Shown here: in pieces, positions 12,181 to 26,772 of the stretch
How the letters are laid out: every line of letters begins with the position of its first letter
How positions within the stretch are numbered: the first letter of the stretch is position 1
Source of the DNA: Phorcus lineatus
Taxonomy: Eukaryota; Mollusca; Gastropoda; Trochida; Trochidae
NCBI GenBank assembly: GCA_921293015.1
Contig: OV121087.1
Span: forward strand, 35,385,235 to 35,449,234
DNA length: 64,000 nt
Direction of reading: 5' to 3'
Translations under genes and position numbers: made by a program
The notes under the pieces: model-generated
The model's database searches: none
What the model was told of the DNA's origin: nothing
What the model saw: the letters and a program-made list of their open reading frames with translations, nothing else

Positions 12181-12421
12181 GAGGCCGTCATTGAACGCTG
12201 CATTGTGACCCCCTCCCCCTCCAACCCCTCCCCTTCCTCTCGCCTGACCCGCCGAGGACACGAGAACAGACGCCAGCAGCGTAATTCACTGAAGCAGACG
12301 ACATTCGTTTGTGGTCGGCTGCTCTCGCTTCGCGCTGTTTGTGAACTGTCGATACAGTGTTTATATTGCGCAGAGAGAGAGGAGGGAATAACGTTTGTGG
12401 AGTATACCGGCGTTTGTCAAA
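12181..12421 (+). promoter_or_regulatory. Probable promoter and 5' UTR of gene 2
   Basis: A clear rise in GC and CpG against AT-rich flanks, with a long pyrimidine run (CCCCCTCCCCCTCC-type, 12207-12240) and CpG-bearing sequence up to the ATG at 12422. No convincing TATA box at a useful distance. The transcription start cannot be fixed from sequence alone. Confidence 0.45.
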
Positions 12422-12437
12422 ATGGGGGAAAAAGAAG
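12422..12437 (+). CDS. Gene 2 first coding exon, MGEKE + one base
   Basis: ATG in a good context (CAAAATGG: A at -3, G at +4), five codons, then G|GTAGGT donor. The leftover G joins AG at 36068 to make Glu, so the phase fits. It lies in the window's clearest CpG-bearing segment. It is very short and 23.6 kb from the next exon; a different first exon, or a start at the Met in exon 2 (36076), cannot be excluded. Confidence 0.5.
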
Positions 12438-15400
12438 GTAGGTGTACTTTTCAACATTTCACATTTTAAACGACTGAGAAACGGTACACTTTGAAACTGA
12501 TTGTGGTTTAAATTGTGTAAGATTGCCTATGGATGAGGTTTTAGGGTATGGTATCGAATGACTGTCAACTCGTGCCATCAGTAACAAATGTTGTACCATT
12601 TAAATGCACGATCCGTTATCGCACCTTACCAAATTCAAATATAGGGTGCGTTATGAACGATGTCACCCAGCGTTATGAGTGTTCGACACCTTGTATCAAT
12701 GCCTGATAACAAAGACAAGTTAGAGCGCCGCAGTGTTCGTTCACTTTCAATCGATTGAATCAAATCAGCGGAGCGTATCGATAGCATATCGATATCTGCC
12801 ACTCGCCACCGGTCAAGCGTGACCTGCAAATATTAACCTCATGCATAACCAACGCCGTCTCAATTCAAAACGGCAGCAGCACGTGCGAGGTGTACTCGAG
12901 GGACCCATCATATACACATTAATAATAAACGCACGGTCTGTCTGAGATTCTGATATTAACTGGAAATATGATCTAATAACAAAGAGTTTTAGCTTGAGTC
13001 TTTGTTTCGTTCTACTCTTTGTGATGACTAACCCAATGGGATGAGTTTTAATAAGATAACGGAGAAACAGACGTGTAATTTCAACATTTTCATCAATCAA
13101 TATTCTAATTATTCCATCTGTTCATTTTATACCCGTAATGTGTGTCCTCTTTGATAGGCATTCTAGAAGTTGATGATATGAAGGATAAAGACAATTTTTA
13201 TGGATAAACAACTTCTTTATTCTGTCTAAGCGACATTTCGACTTGGATTCTAATGTCGTTGTCAAGCAAGTATTGTCTTTTAGGGAGTGGATAGAGTATA
13301 TATACATGAGTTGTTTATACAATGAATAGGATTGATGTACAATGGTTGGATAGAAGAATGAACAAGTAAAATGTGTGATTGATTTACAAACAATGGCTCA
13401 ACATTTTCAAGTTTTTCGTATCTCATGTAAATGACAAGTTATTCGGAAAGTCTTTGAAATGTTCCAGAAACCGAGACGCCCAAAAATATTGTATTTTTTG
13501 TTTGTGTAGTGATGGCAGAACCACGAATGCTGCAATATCTAATAAAACACTGCCTTTGTCATCGAGAGGCCGCCACGAATCCTCTTTCTTTAGTAACCAT
13601 GAGTTCCTTTCGAGAAAACAGAGTAAACATACATATACATATACATTCTCGTCTATTGTGTTTACTTATGTACATGTATGGTAGGTTGCCTTATGCGATA
13701 AAGAAGATTTGCATTTTTTTATTCAAATGTTTAAAAACATTGACATATATGATTAAAAGCTTGCTTGATTGCATCTGCAACTAAGAATGCTATCCCAGTA
13801 ATGAAATGTTAACGGTAGCGTTGTAATTTATTAAATGGAATGTGATACTCGATATATAAGGACGTTGTATACACATCTACATACACGACAACCTTGAGTA
13901 GCAATCATGATTCAGATTAACAACGCCTTTGGTCATACCGTGCCCCGTTTGATGGATTTCGCTGAGTAGGCCAATTATTTTGTCTAATAAATCTATAAAA
14001 GTGTTTATACGTTATATAAGTAGATTCTCGGTAAATAATTTGTATCAGCGTTCACTCTGGTATTGAATTTCCTTTCCTTCGAAGTTAGGGTAATTCACAC
14101 AATTTCAGATATTATTATTCCAAATACTAGTATGAGCTCCACGGGAATTCCTCATATCTCTTAAGACCACTGTTTGTGTTTAAATGATACCGTCTTAAGA
14201 AATATTTCGGTCATATCGATAATATTTTGGCAACGACATCCCCAAAAATACTATCATGCTCCATTAAACAGAAAGTAAAGTCACCTAATAATCATTTTTA
14301 TCACCGTTTTGGTAAATCTCTAGGCTTAACAATGCTGAGTTTGCAAAAATTACTTTTCTCTAAATCCTAAGCTTAATGAAAGAATGCTACATCGGTGTAA
14401 TGGATATACCTGACGAGTATTTTTTGTCCGGATGAGGATCTATTAACCTGAATAACAAAGCACGTTGATCAAACCAGTGTATATTTCGAAGCATTTGTTA
14501 TATAAATGATAGTGAGACGATTGGTTAACCCTTCAACCGCCAATATCGTTAAAAAGAACATGCTGGTATGTTCATTGTAGGGGATAAAACGTACAGCGAC
14601 TATTCTTCTGGTAAATGGGACAAATGTAAATTCATGCATTTCTTCAAATATCATTTATCATTGGTAAGAAAATGTGACTATGACACAATTTATCACTTAA
14701 AAATAAATTGTCGTATATCAATACTATATCGTATAGTTTCATATAATTGCTATCAGTAAATGAAGCCTGTATAGTAATCATCCAGTTATGGATATGCGTA
14801 ATACATAAAAGAATAATTGGATTCAATTTCAAAACAAAGCCTTACTGTCCATATCACTTTAAGATACGACCCTTGAATATCCATTATTGTAAAGACTTGA
14901 CTTTCATTCTCAACGTCTTTAGTCACGGAATTGTGATTTTCGGTTAATATCTTTATACGACCTCTAAGCGTTGCTCCTTGTTTGTAGCACCCCAAAAAAC
15001 ATCTAATGCCCTTCAAACTGTTTATAATATCACTGTTAATCGTTGTATATGACATCAATACATTTTCACAACGTGATCCTTGTAATCAAATGGGTTAAAT
15101 TATCCCGCTGATCACAGTGCTAGATGACACATAATGGAATCACACTTAGCCCCAAGGTAGACGATCACTTTGAAGTATGTCAACTGTGACATTCCATAAA
15201 CATATCCTGCTAAGTAGCAATTTTAACTACCTTCGAAAAATCATAAGAATCGCTTGAGTTGTCTCGCAAATGTTGAATTTCCGAATAATGGAAATGTATT
15301 ATATGGATTTACAACCTCTTTATTACTCAATGTCAAGGCATCCACCCTGGATCCTGAATCAGAGAAAATTGATAAGTTTTGTTTCGTCCATGTATTCCGA

Positions 15401-18400
15401 AGTGTTGCACTTTGTCTAATGTAAGTCTATTATTTGTCTATATGAAACATAAAATAAAATGCCTAAAGCAATGACATAAGTAAAGCCAATGGTAAAAAAT
15501 AAGTAGTGACATATATTTTATATCTGCAGATGTGCACGTATAATATTGCCTAGCAACGATTGTTTCAGCGCATTTTCTCGTATTTTATTCCCTATATGAC
15601 GTTATAAACCATTGCTCATGACATCACTCTAGCACGCTGTGGCAAGGAAAGCAGGGCCTAGATTTTCGAAGCTGTTAGCGCTAAGATAGTCGTAGGCCCA
15701 TGTTAATGTATGGTACTTACGACTATCTTAGCACTAAGAGAGCTTCGAAAATACAGGTCCAGGCCTTTTATGGTTATTTCCTTGATATTGAAATCGGAGA
15801 TACAGAAATCATGTCACTCGGAATTGTGTCGTATAACTATATAATTCTAAACAATTCATACTTTTTTTATAACACTCGATCTCGCTCGGGTAATACACAA
15901 ATTCACACTCGTTTCATAAAAATCATACGGCACATTGCCAAGAGTTATAATCTCTTTATAATATCGTTAAGTAAACTTCAGGAATAATATCGTAAACATG
16001 CCGTATTCGTGCACTTAAACATAAATTATTATGCCATGCTATGCGAAGCATTATTATGATATCAGATAGAACATAATCTTCATAATTTCATCGTTAAAAG
16101 CTATTATGCTGAATTATGATACAGCATCTTTGTAAATGTTTTTATTCCGACAACCAAATGTTATTTCCTGCATGTCAACGTTAAGATTTTCTCCAATCAT
16201 GGTATCACATATCATCTTATCATATGACTATGGTAATTATGAATGGCTAACGTGCTGACGGCCATTATCATGAAAGGCTTGAGTGTTTACAGTTTTTGTG
16301 TAACTTCGAAAAGTCACACATATATTTGAAGTAAGTCACCGTGACATGAGACTAATATGTGATACTTCCCTGAAAATAGAGACAGTGCAGACAATCCCAG
16401 GCCTACAGCAAGAGACATCAATTGTGCGGACGTGAGAGAAGACCATCTTAATGTCTTAAGGTGTGCTTGCATCCCGAGTTAACGTGCGTCTATGTAGGAA
16501 TAGGAAAGGGCTTACGAGGTGTGAGATTATATATCATTAAAGATACACTGTTCCTTTTCATCAACAGTTGAAAGGTCACGTGACATGAGAGCATAACACG
16601 GATGCACATAATGAACATGCCAGAATAAGATATTTGAGATTTTAATTTTTTTTTTTTAGTTATATAGTTATATGCCGCGAGAATTTCATATTTACATATA
16701 CATCTATAGATTCTTTTCAAAATTAGAGAAGAACTTTCTTACACGTTTCAAGACGCATATGGTATAAAATAATCTATAATACGATTACAGAATATTATGA
16801 TTATTTCGCAGTGAACACTTGGATTGTCCTCTCATTAAAAATTGACAAAGCCATGTTAAAAATATGCCAGACCTTTTTGGGAAGGATGGGAAAGAATTTT
16901 GCAGTTTTTGTTATTTAAATCACCATGGTAACAGTTCAGGTCATATGTGAAATAAATGTATGATAGAATCTGGGAGTGCATGGTATTTGAAGTAAGTCTG
17001 TAATCGATGATTCAAGTCTTTTTGGACATACGTCTAATAATGTTGGACAGATGAATATAGTTTTTTCTTAAATATGCATTAGTTTTTAATAAACTTAATA
17101 AGGATATGTTACATCATTAACTAGTCGATTGATCTTCACGAGTTTTTGAACACGTGGGATTACATTTTACATGTAGTTTGACAAACGATATTTAGATTTT
17201 CATTAAATCCAGATATCTGTTTTTGCATCATCATATAGATGTTTGATCTGCTCAAGTGTATGATTAGGGTTTTAGATAAGAAATATCTGACACACACAGA
17301 TCGCCGGAAGGTAGGTACATATCTGACATACACCAAGATCACTCTTGGGGTAGACTGTGTCAAAGTCCATGTTAGGTAACACGACCGCTCCTTAGGACAT
17401 TCAATTTAGGATATTATGGAACACTGTGAGTCAAAATCTGACGAGCCTATGGCTACCAATAGGTTAATGAGTGCAAATGAATCAGTTTAAACTTTCATGG
17501 TAGTTCACTCTTGGAATGTCTTCATTCATTTCATTTACACTACCTCTTATTAGGTACTTCATTATAGGATATTACAGACCACATTCAGTATGTCAAAACC
17601 TGACCTGCCTACGGTTACAAGAAGGTTAATGACTGTAAATGAACTCATCAGGCTTTCATGGTCGTTAACTATTTTAAGTTCGAGTAGATAAATACCACGG
17701 TTTTAAAATAGATTTAATTTATTTAAGTCATTTTATTGAAGGAAAGGAACATAATGATCGGCGTTAAATCAACATTTAAAGAATTTGAAAATGAATCAAT
17801 GTTTAATTATACATCTTGCAATAGTTCTTAATCGTTCTTATAGTCTTCTTATGATAAAGATTACACTTTGAACCTTCTTACATTGATATATCGTCAATGA
17901 CGTCCATGTAATCCTTCCTTTCACAATATTATTGACTTTTTAAATATTGTTAAGTACAGCATGTTTCTTACTTTCTATGAATCGTTAATGGGTTTTAAGC
18001 AGAAAAAAAACTAAACTATAGTTAAATAAAATAATAGGTGTTCGTTTATTACGAAAAACAAGTTAAATTAACAACAAATGTTGTTTTATACGTATACATA
18101 TAATGCAATATTTAAAGTATCTTCTTGCTCTGTAAATTTGATTAATTATCAAATTCGTTTCAATATTCTAATAAGTACTCGTCGATTTAAAACCTGGTTG
18201 GAATTTAGCAACCGACGAGAATGTATGAAGCTTTATCTCGTCACGTTTGTAGAACCATGGACTCAGAACTTGCTGATTATGAATAGATTTAGTGCATGCA
18301 ACTTACAGGTATAATTAGTTGAGTTTCCCAGCGTTGAATATGTGATATTGACAAACGACTACTTAGCATGTCTAAATACGATGGAGATACCCCTTGCCTT

Positions 18401-21400
18401 ATCCTTATTATCCTTAATGCAGATTCATTGTCACTTGAAGATACGACACAAATGATCTCAACGACATTTTTAAGAACAAACCTTTGGGATTTGCATACGT
18501 ATCATTTCGTATCCATAATTGCGCTCTTACATCTCAATTTCAATTGTCAATGACCACAAATATGTCTCTGTTTAGTAAATGATGTATTTGATCAACTGTT
18601 TTTAATATAATTAATTAGAAGTTTCTATTATGAAGCCATTTTCCTTTTCTGTGAACATTACAGGACCACAATGTAATTCGATCACTTTCCTGATAGTTTT
18701 CACAGCACAAACCTCTTTGACACTTTTGCTATTTTATGTTATTTTATGAAGATGCCCTAAAATGAAATATCAGGCAGATGAAAATGCTGACAAAGCCAGA
18801 CAGTCATTTTGGCATTAGGCATCAATTGCCAAGTTCTCATATTGTGCATCAACCGAAAGACAAGGTGTTGCCTGTTTGACTTGTGTTACATCAATTTGCT
18901 GATAAGTATTTTTTCGAATGCTGACCGAGTATGTTTGCTGACGTTTCAGAAAATAAAAAGTTTTTGCGAATCAATTTGAATCAACGGGAACGTATTAGGT
19001 CTTTTATATTCAAGAACTTGGATCAATTTACTGATTGATTTTCTTTTTGAATTTGGTTAGACTATATTTGCTGATTTTTCAGGAATGTAGTTTTGTTTCT
19101 CCAAAAATTAATCTGATTCATTTCGGAACGTATTTGATTCTTTTCAGTTCGAGAAATGTGTTCTATATCCATCAACGCATAAGGGGTATGCTGTAGCCGT
19201 CACAAACATGGATGTGATAATTTGTAAGCTGTACTCCAATTCAGAGCTATTTGTATTTCATGAGTGACGGTCGTGTATGATTAACTTTTCTCTTAATGTA
19301 CAAGCTTAAAGACAAGATCCTGACGTTGTCAATGTATAAGACACTAGGAAAAAACATATTCTTACTCGCATTGTGTGTCAAACATGCTCCTGTAATAACC
19401 CCTGAGTGAACAAGCGTCCTGACCTCGTCAATGTATAAGAGACTAGGGAAAACGTATTCTTACTCGGATTGTATGTCACTTTTGCTCCTGTAATAACCCT
19501 TGTGTGAACAAGCGTCCTGACCTCGTCAATGTATAAGACACTAGGAAAAATCATATTCTTACTCGGATCGTATGTTACACTTGCTCCTGTAATAACCCGA
19601 TGAATCGTACGGTGTGAAATACACTCAAGCATGCCGTATTAAAATCTTAATGTTTCATAGAAGTATCGGTCGATAATTGATATATTTTTAACCGATCGTG
19701 CAGAAAGGCATCCAACACATCAAATGTGGGAGAACATCTTGTCAAATAATCACCAGTGTAAAGTTTCAACTTTGACTCTGTACAACAGTGCGATGGATCG
19801 GCATAATCAATCCCAATTGTAGAATTCCATAGTTTTTATATGTACATCTATTTTTAACGTTCTTGTTTGTTCTCTGTTGAACTTGTTCGATAATAACATG
19901 TTAGTGTTTCAAAACCATAATCTTTTTCCACGTATCTTTTACGTTAGAGCGTATTCGTAACGCCACGGTTCCTTCACTGAATCAAGTTTGCATTTATTGA
20001 AGCAGTTGCGGTTTCAGGACATTATATTATATCATATTATATCATAAAAAAAAATTATATAGAGATTATTACTTTTACGAAACGAGTGTGAAGTTGTTTA
20101 CTACCCGAGCGAGAGCAAACTAATGAAAAGTGATATGTTCTCATATTGAAAATATGTCACCGCTTATGAATAACCATATGGGTAATAATATATTTTCTTA
20201 AAATATTACGTAACGATATAGTTGTTTCCGGTCTGTCTAGTCTGTACATTCATCTGTAATTTAATTAGGGCATATCACCCGTCATCGTGCTTAACTTTTG
20301 AAACATTACGATCAATGTTATAACAACTTTGAGATAAGTTTCAATGTGACATTGATGGTCTGTTTACATTGAAGTATTTTCGTATAAAGCCTTTTCTGTG
20401 TCCAGCATAAATGGTATGTATTTTAAAGTTTAAACTAGAACATGACAGTTATGAAATAAGATTCCATTAAACGATTGAATGATTTCATCAATCAATCAGT
20501 GTATTGATTAAATGACAAGTTCAGTGGTGCAACATCTATATAATCATATATTTTTCAAACTAGAGTATTCTAATCATTTCATCTAAGCACCTTACAAATA
20601 TTGATGTTGTGACATGTCAACCATAAAATGACACTGATAGTTTCATTGACATCGTTATAAATTGTTCTGACATATCTCCCGAGGTCATGCTATACGCCAG
20701 ATGGTGTTTGATCGATGAATTGCCAATATTTCTATTGTTGAAATGATTATTGATAGGGGAAAAAAGTATTCATTTTGATAAATCTCGATATGAAAAATTA
20801 ATTCCACATCGATTTTCGCGTCTCAATGGTAACATTTTCCGGTTACTTTATCGATTGTGTATTACTGAACACCTTTCTACACGTTGAAAGTTGAAAAGTT
20901 AAAACAATGTGTTGTCAATGCATATTTAAATTTAGGCTGCTTTGTAATAAAAGAATGAAGGTTCTTATAGACACTAGCGAGAATGACCAAAACATTTTCG
21001 TCTGATCTTGCAAATTTAACCATCAGCAAAATTGGAGCAAATCTGCGAAAACGTATTCCGAAGGACATGAAGTGGCAAAATAATGAATTAAAAAATGAAT
21101 GAATCACTGAAAAACAGCTAAGTCAGCAAATTTTCTCAATGCATATCATGCCTTAACACAATTAACGTAAAAAGTTCTGTCATCATTTATTGATTTGAAT
21201 GATAAAACATATATATGCGTTTTAAGTAAAGCTATTTGGTCAGAATGATTGACTTAATTGATGTTTAAATGTATATCCAATATAGAAACAAAGTAAGTCA
21301 GACGCTCATATCATGTAATCTGAAACTGCAAAATAATGGATCAATAAATTAATGAAGCACTGAAAAACAATAACGTCACCAAATGTTCGAAATGCATACC

Positions 21401-24400
21401 ATGCCACGACACAAACAACATAAAATCTATTTATTTATTTGAATGACAAATCTTGCGTAGATACTTTAAGTAAAGCGATTTGGTTAGAATGATCGACTCG
21501 TTATTGTATCTCCAATATAGAAACAAATTAGGTCAGACGCTCATATCATGTTATCTAAAACCCCTTGTCATACTTAAAATTTATGGCTTTTCACAAAAGC
21601 ATTTACAAGGCTACAGTGACACTTGATAGTAGCGAGCTATGGACTTTTTTAAAAGTGTGTCATTGGTAAGAGCATGTTTGTTTACCGTATAGATGGAGGA
21701 GGGGATTGGTTAAGTTTTCAGAATATTTCATAACAAATAAAATACCATTGAAAATATGTCATGGAGATTTTAAACCAGTTTAGTTTTATATATAATTTTT
21801 GGGGGGGGGGGGGGGGGGGTCTGACTTCCTTCGAACCTATTGAATCAATAGTGCTACCACATAGTGAATGCCTATCTAAACCCTAAACTTTGATTTCCTT
21901 GCATTATAAAAGGTTTGAAATACACACTCGGATGATGACGAAATAAACTGTTCCTATATTTACTCAATGTTTAAGAGCTTATCAATGACATTACATATTT
22001 ACCCGCTTTCACTTTCAAACAAACCTATCCTGACACCAAACAGCCAATCCCTGAACACCTCAGTGTCACGTGACAAATTATTCTAAACGGTGTATTTGTA
22101 AATTTCCACTTTCGTTTCCGTTGTTGCAGGGCGTTTTCAGATGATGCCCGCTTTACGTATGTGTGAAATACCAGGACTTCGTACAGCGCACATATATGTA
22201 CTGACGGTTTAGGCGCATGATCTTTCCTCTGCATGCATTGTGCGTGGTGTTTCTCACGCTTGCAGTGTGATTGGTACATGTAACATGTCCCTTTCATTAA
22301 AAGTTTATTCACGCATTGACGATTTATTCATTCATAAACGGTTCTACTTCGTTACCTAACGATCAAGGTCAGCGCTGATACATACACAAGTCCACGTGAA
22401 CAACCAAAAGGGTTTTGTCTCATTTTTAAAAATATATGTGCCTATCTCGATTATTTTCTATCCCCTTCACTTTTTAAACCAATGTGTTTGCTTTAATATA
22501 TGTATATTGATTAACCTTTATGGTTGAGTTCACCATAATAAAAAAGCATTTTGTGAAACCCCGAATAAAACAACTAACAACGTTGCTTTGCAAAATAAAA
22601 TGATGTAGTGGAAGCTCTTGTGATGACGAGACAAACTCTCCCTACTATTTATTCAAAGTTTAAAAGTTTATCAATGGCCTGATATATTCAAATGTTTTCG
22701 CTTTCTAACCAATTAACATTGTCACAAAGCATCCACTCTCGTGCCACGTAAGAAATTATTGTTTAAGTCTCCTTAAAATTTCCACTTCCGTTTCCTCTGC
22801 AAAGCGAATGCAGAGAATGCACCCTCTATGATATAGATATGTACGTGAATATTATCTTACTTACATGTAAGGTGTTCCATATTTCCTCTATACTTGTATA
22901 TGGTGCACAGTTTATAGTGATGAGTAACTTGTCAGTCATTGATAGTTTATTCATTCATTGACACTATATGCATTCATAGAAGATTTCCGTTTAGTTTGCG
23001 CTCTCGTTCCCTTCTTACCAAGGCGTGTGCATCAAGTTCACTAGTCATTGTCAACACTCACGCCTTTCCTGAACAGGTCCTGTTTTCGTCAATGTGCTTG
23101 TATCGACCCTGAATGTATGAAACTATATCGTCTCACTTTCTGACGTTTTGTTTTGTTTACCCTTCAAAGTGTATGTATCAATATGCATATAGATATGTTC
23201 ATATAGTTCGTATATTCAAACTGTCAACTAAGGGGCATGGTAGTGGATAATTTGGTGTTTATTGAAGTGTTTAAGACATGCGTACCTTTCATTGGTAATC
23301 TCGCTTCATTTAATCAGTCGGAAGACACCGAGAGTGGGTGAATTCAGTAGTTTAAGTAAATCTTTTGGATAAATGTCCAAAACAGATTTTGTATTCCTCT
23401 GATAAGACACTTCTATGTACATCCTGTTGAAAATCTTTTCTGAAAAATTAGTCGAAATGCTGCATTTGCAATTTCCACTTCCGTTTCCGTTGTATTTCCT
23501 TAGCATTTCATGTGCACGGTTTGATTGTTTTCATAGTTATTCATCAATGTTGATAACAGCAGAGAAATCAGTTAAAGAAAGGATGTGCTTGATATTGTAA
23601 ATAATTGTAAACTTTATTTTCATATTGATGGAACATACCATCCTTCAACGTAGGCTACAGTTATTATTATGACAACAATAAACATTAACAGCAAAGCTAT
23701 TCGGTTTATATCATATTGTTGATGTTCTATGTTCTAAGAGATAATGTCCCTTCAAAAGGACTTTGGAGTGTGTAATGAACGTTGTAGACAATGGGGAAAT
23801 TCCGAATTCATTTACATTTAGAACTGAATAAATACTTCCCGTGTGTGAATTTTGATAACGGAGCTATTTATATGAAGTATGGCAAACGTGTAAAGCGTCC
23901 TTGGTCGTAAATAAAGGTGGTATGAAACCTAATGCCATACTTGCTGCGTCAATATTGCTATCGTTGCATTTATTATCCGGACAAAATAGGATAGTATATA
24001 TAATGGTACATTAAGATAAAGTAATCTTTTGAAATTTGTTTTGTTATAGGAATCAATTTTATGTCTAACGAAATAATATGCATGTGTTGTGATAAGAGAA
24101 AGGAATGTTTATGCTCCCTTTAATTTTGGAATTACTAGTATAAAACTATGTTTGTCATTAATGTTATCTGGCTTATACACTGTTGTTGAAAAACACGTAC
24201 TTTAAAAAAATATTTTCAATTGCTTGCTACATAATAGTTCGTTTCAACATCAGTCGGTGTTGTTTCCATAAAGTGATAACATATGTTTGTAAAGTTTCAA
24301 CTTGAAATCTTGAAGGTCAAACTATTGCCGTGGCCTTTGTTCTCAACGTTCTTTTGTCTCAGGTGTGCATTTGCGATCTGTCTGTGTAAACGTCTCTTAG

Positions 24401-26666
24401 TCTTTCCTGAACGCTGTACGTGGAAATGGTCAGTGGACAAGCTATTTCCTGCGTGCCAATCGATCTCTCTTGATAGGTCACAAAGACTTGCCATCTAAAT
24501 CCTTTGCAGTTAAACTTCCAATGTAGAGGTGTTTTAAATCTCTCGTAATGAGTAATTAAAGCCTATTGATTGTCAGACAGAAATCCTGTGAGTTTTCTCA
24601 CTCCAGATTGCTTCGACCTAAGGACTTAAGACTTGCCATCTCCCCAAGTTCCAGTTCACCTTCCAAAAAAACCCTCTGAATGGCCCTGAGGATGAACTCC
24701 ATTTGTATATTCTATGGTCACCATGGCTCCCTGTTGGTTGGATTATGGCTGAACTGTGTCTTAAGCCAATTTGCCTCAGGTGTGCATATTCAAATAAGCT
24801 ATTTAAGTACAGGTGGATCTTTCGTTGAACGGGGAAATGGTTCCTGACAATAGAATAGTAAATATATCATTCTTTCCAGAGTTACAGATGCTCTGCGTTT
24901 CTACATGCAGTCGGTCCCAGGTGTACAATTGCAATTAACCTTTTCATTCCACTCTTGTCTATCAATGGACACTGGTTCCTAGCAATGGCCGGTCAGATAT
25001 TTGTTCAGTTTATCGATCTCTGACTGGTCACGATGACTTGCCTAGCTGGAGTGTGGCGATAAACCAAAGCATTGTTGTGACGATACCTTACTGTATTGGA
25101 TTACTCAGCACGTCTTCTAATATAATGCAAAGATGTAATTGTTGCACCACATTCTGTCCAGTTCGCTCGCACGTTATGATAGTTTGTCTATGATACCATC
25201 CGGAGTCCTGAATGCAAGAGCTGATTTTCATGTTACCATTATTCTATTGGACATCAACTACTACAGTTTCGACCTATTTCCCGATGTATCTTCAAGTCTG
25301 AATTGTGCATCCTAATAACATTTAAAATGCCGGTGTAAATAATTCATCTGCAGATATCTATATTTTATTTTAGACATCTATTGTTAATGCCTTTCTTAAT
25401 ATGTTTTTAGTTTGGCTGGACCTTTTATCGTCACAGATGTATTTAATTTCCTCTGCACAAAGTAATCATTCAATTCAAATTACGAATCAAAATATGGAAT
25501 CACATTTGAGAAATTAATGCCTTTACGCTCACGTGTTTGATCATATTTAGAATATTTGTTTCTCAGATTTTCACCTAGTTTGTTTGGATCAATTACACCT
25601 TTGCTTCGTGCTAGTTGTATATTTTGTATTGAGTATAATGGAATCCTTAATAAACTTGTATCGTTTCCATGGATACAAGAATCAGGTAAATCAAAGAACG
25701 CGCTTGATGAAACACCTTAATAAGGCTCATCCAGGTGAATTGATCAGCCGCCTTTGATCCTTACAGGTATAGTAAGTACATCATCCACGTGTTTTCCTCA
25801 TGTTTTGACCTTTAGGCCTGTGGGTAATATTTGATCTATCATATAGATCAATATCTCTCAATGTCATTTACTCTTAATATTTGATGAATACGTCAATTTT
25901 TTTAAATATAAGTGATATAGAACAAATTATTTTTAAATAGATGGCTTTGATTGTTTAAGCATAAAATTCTTCATAGAATTCGTATAAGTGTTTGGGATTG
26001 GGAAAGGTTGGAGCAATGGGCAATTTTGCACATTGGTTGAAAAATGGCCCATAATAATTTATCATTGCTATAACGGGTAATGGCCCATTCATAATTCCGA
26101 AAATGATAGCCCTAAAAAGGCATTCATGTATTGTCAAAGGTTTCTATCAAGAACTTTGCATTGGCTATGTTCAACCTTTGGTTCGCTAATCGATATACAG
26201 CTCTTTCAAAGTTCCATGTTCATAGTTCTAAGATTCCAAGTAACGAGAGGAATCGGGGGATCTGCTGTACCCAATGGGAATAATGCAGAGAACTCAGGAT
26301 TGATGTTGGAAATTCTGTTATTGGTCCCTAGTTTCACATCATGCAGGTTGCATTAAAATATTCACGTGTCAATGCAAATTAGATTAGATCAATAACACGG
26401 GCTTACATGTAGATTAGAGGTTTCCAAGGTCAGGTCAATGATTAAGTCTATACATTATTGTAAGATGGGCGTATTCTTCGTCATGAAAGTTTTACCTCAG
26501 TGTCTTTGGTATAGTATTGAATAACCTTATCAAATTATTAGATAACCAAAAGTATTTTCTAAACATAATTTATATGAAATACAGGGACTCAACCTGAAAA
26601 ATTCAATCACAGCGAACAGCTAGGGAAATTATTATGTTATTATTATTATTATTATTACTATTATTA

Positions 26667-26718
<52 letters not shown>

Positions 26719-26733
26719 CATTATTATTATTAT

Positions 26734-26772
<39 letters not shown>

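Noticed and set aside
22025..22312. 95-codon minus-strand frame
   Set aside because: Lies within the diverged 680-bp repeats; Cys/Lys/His-rich but without ordered zinc-finger spacing.
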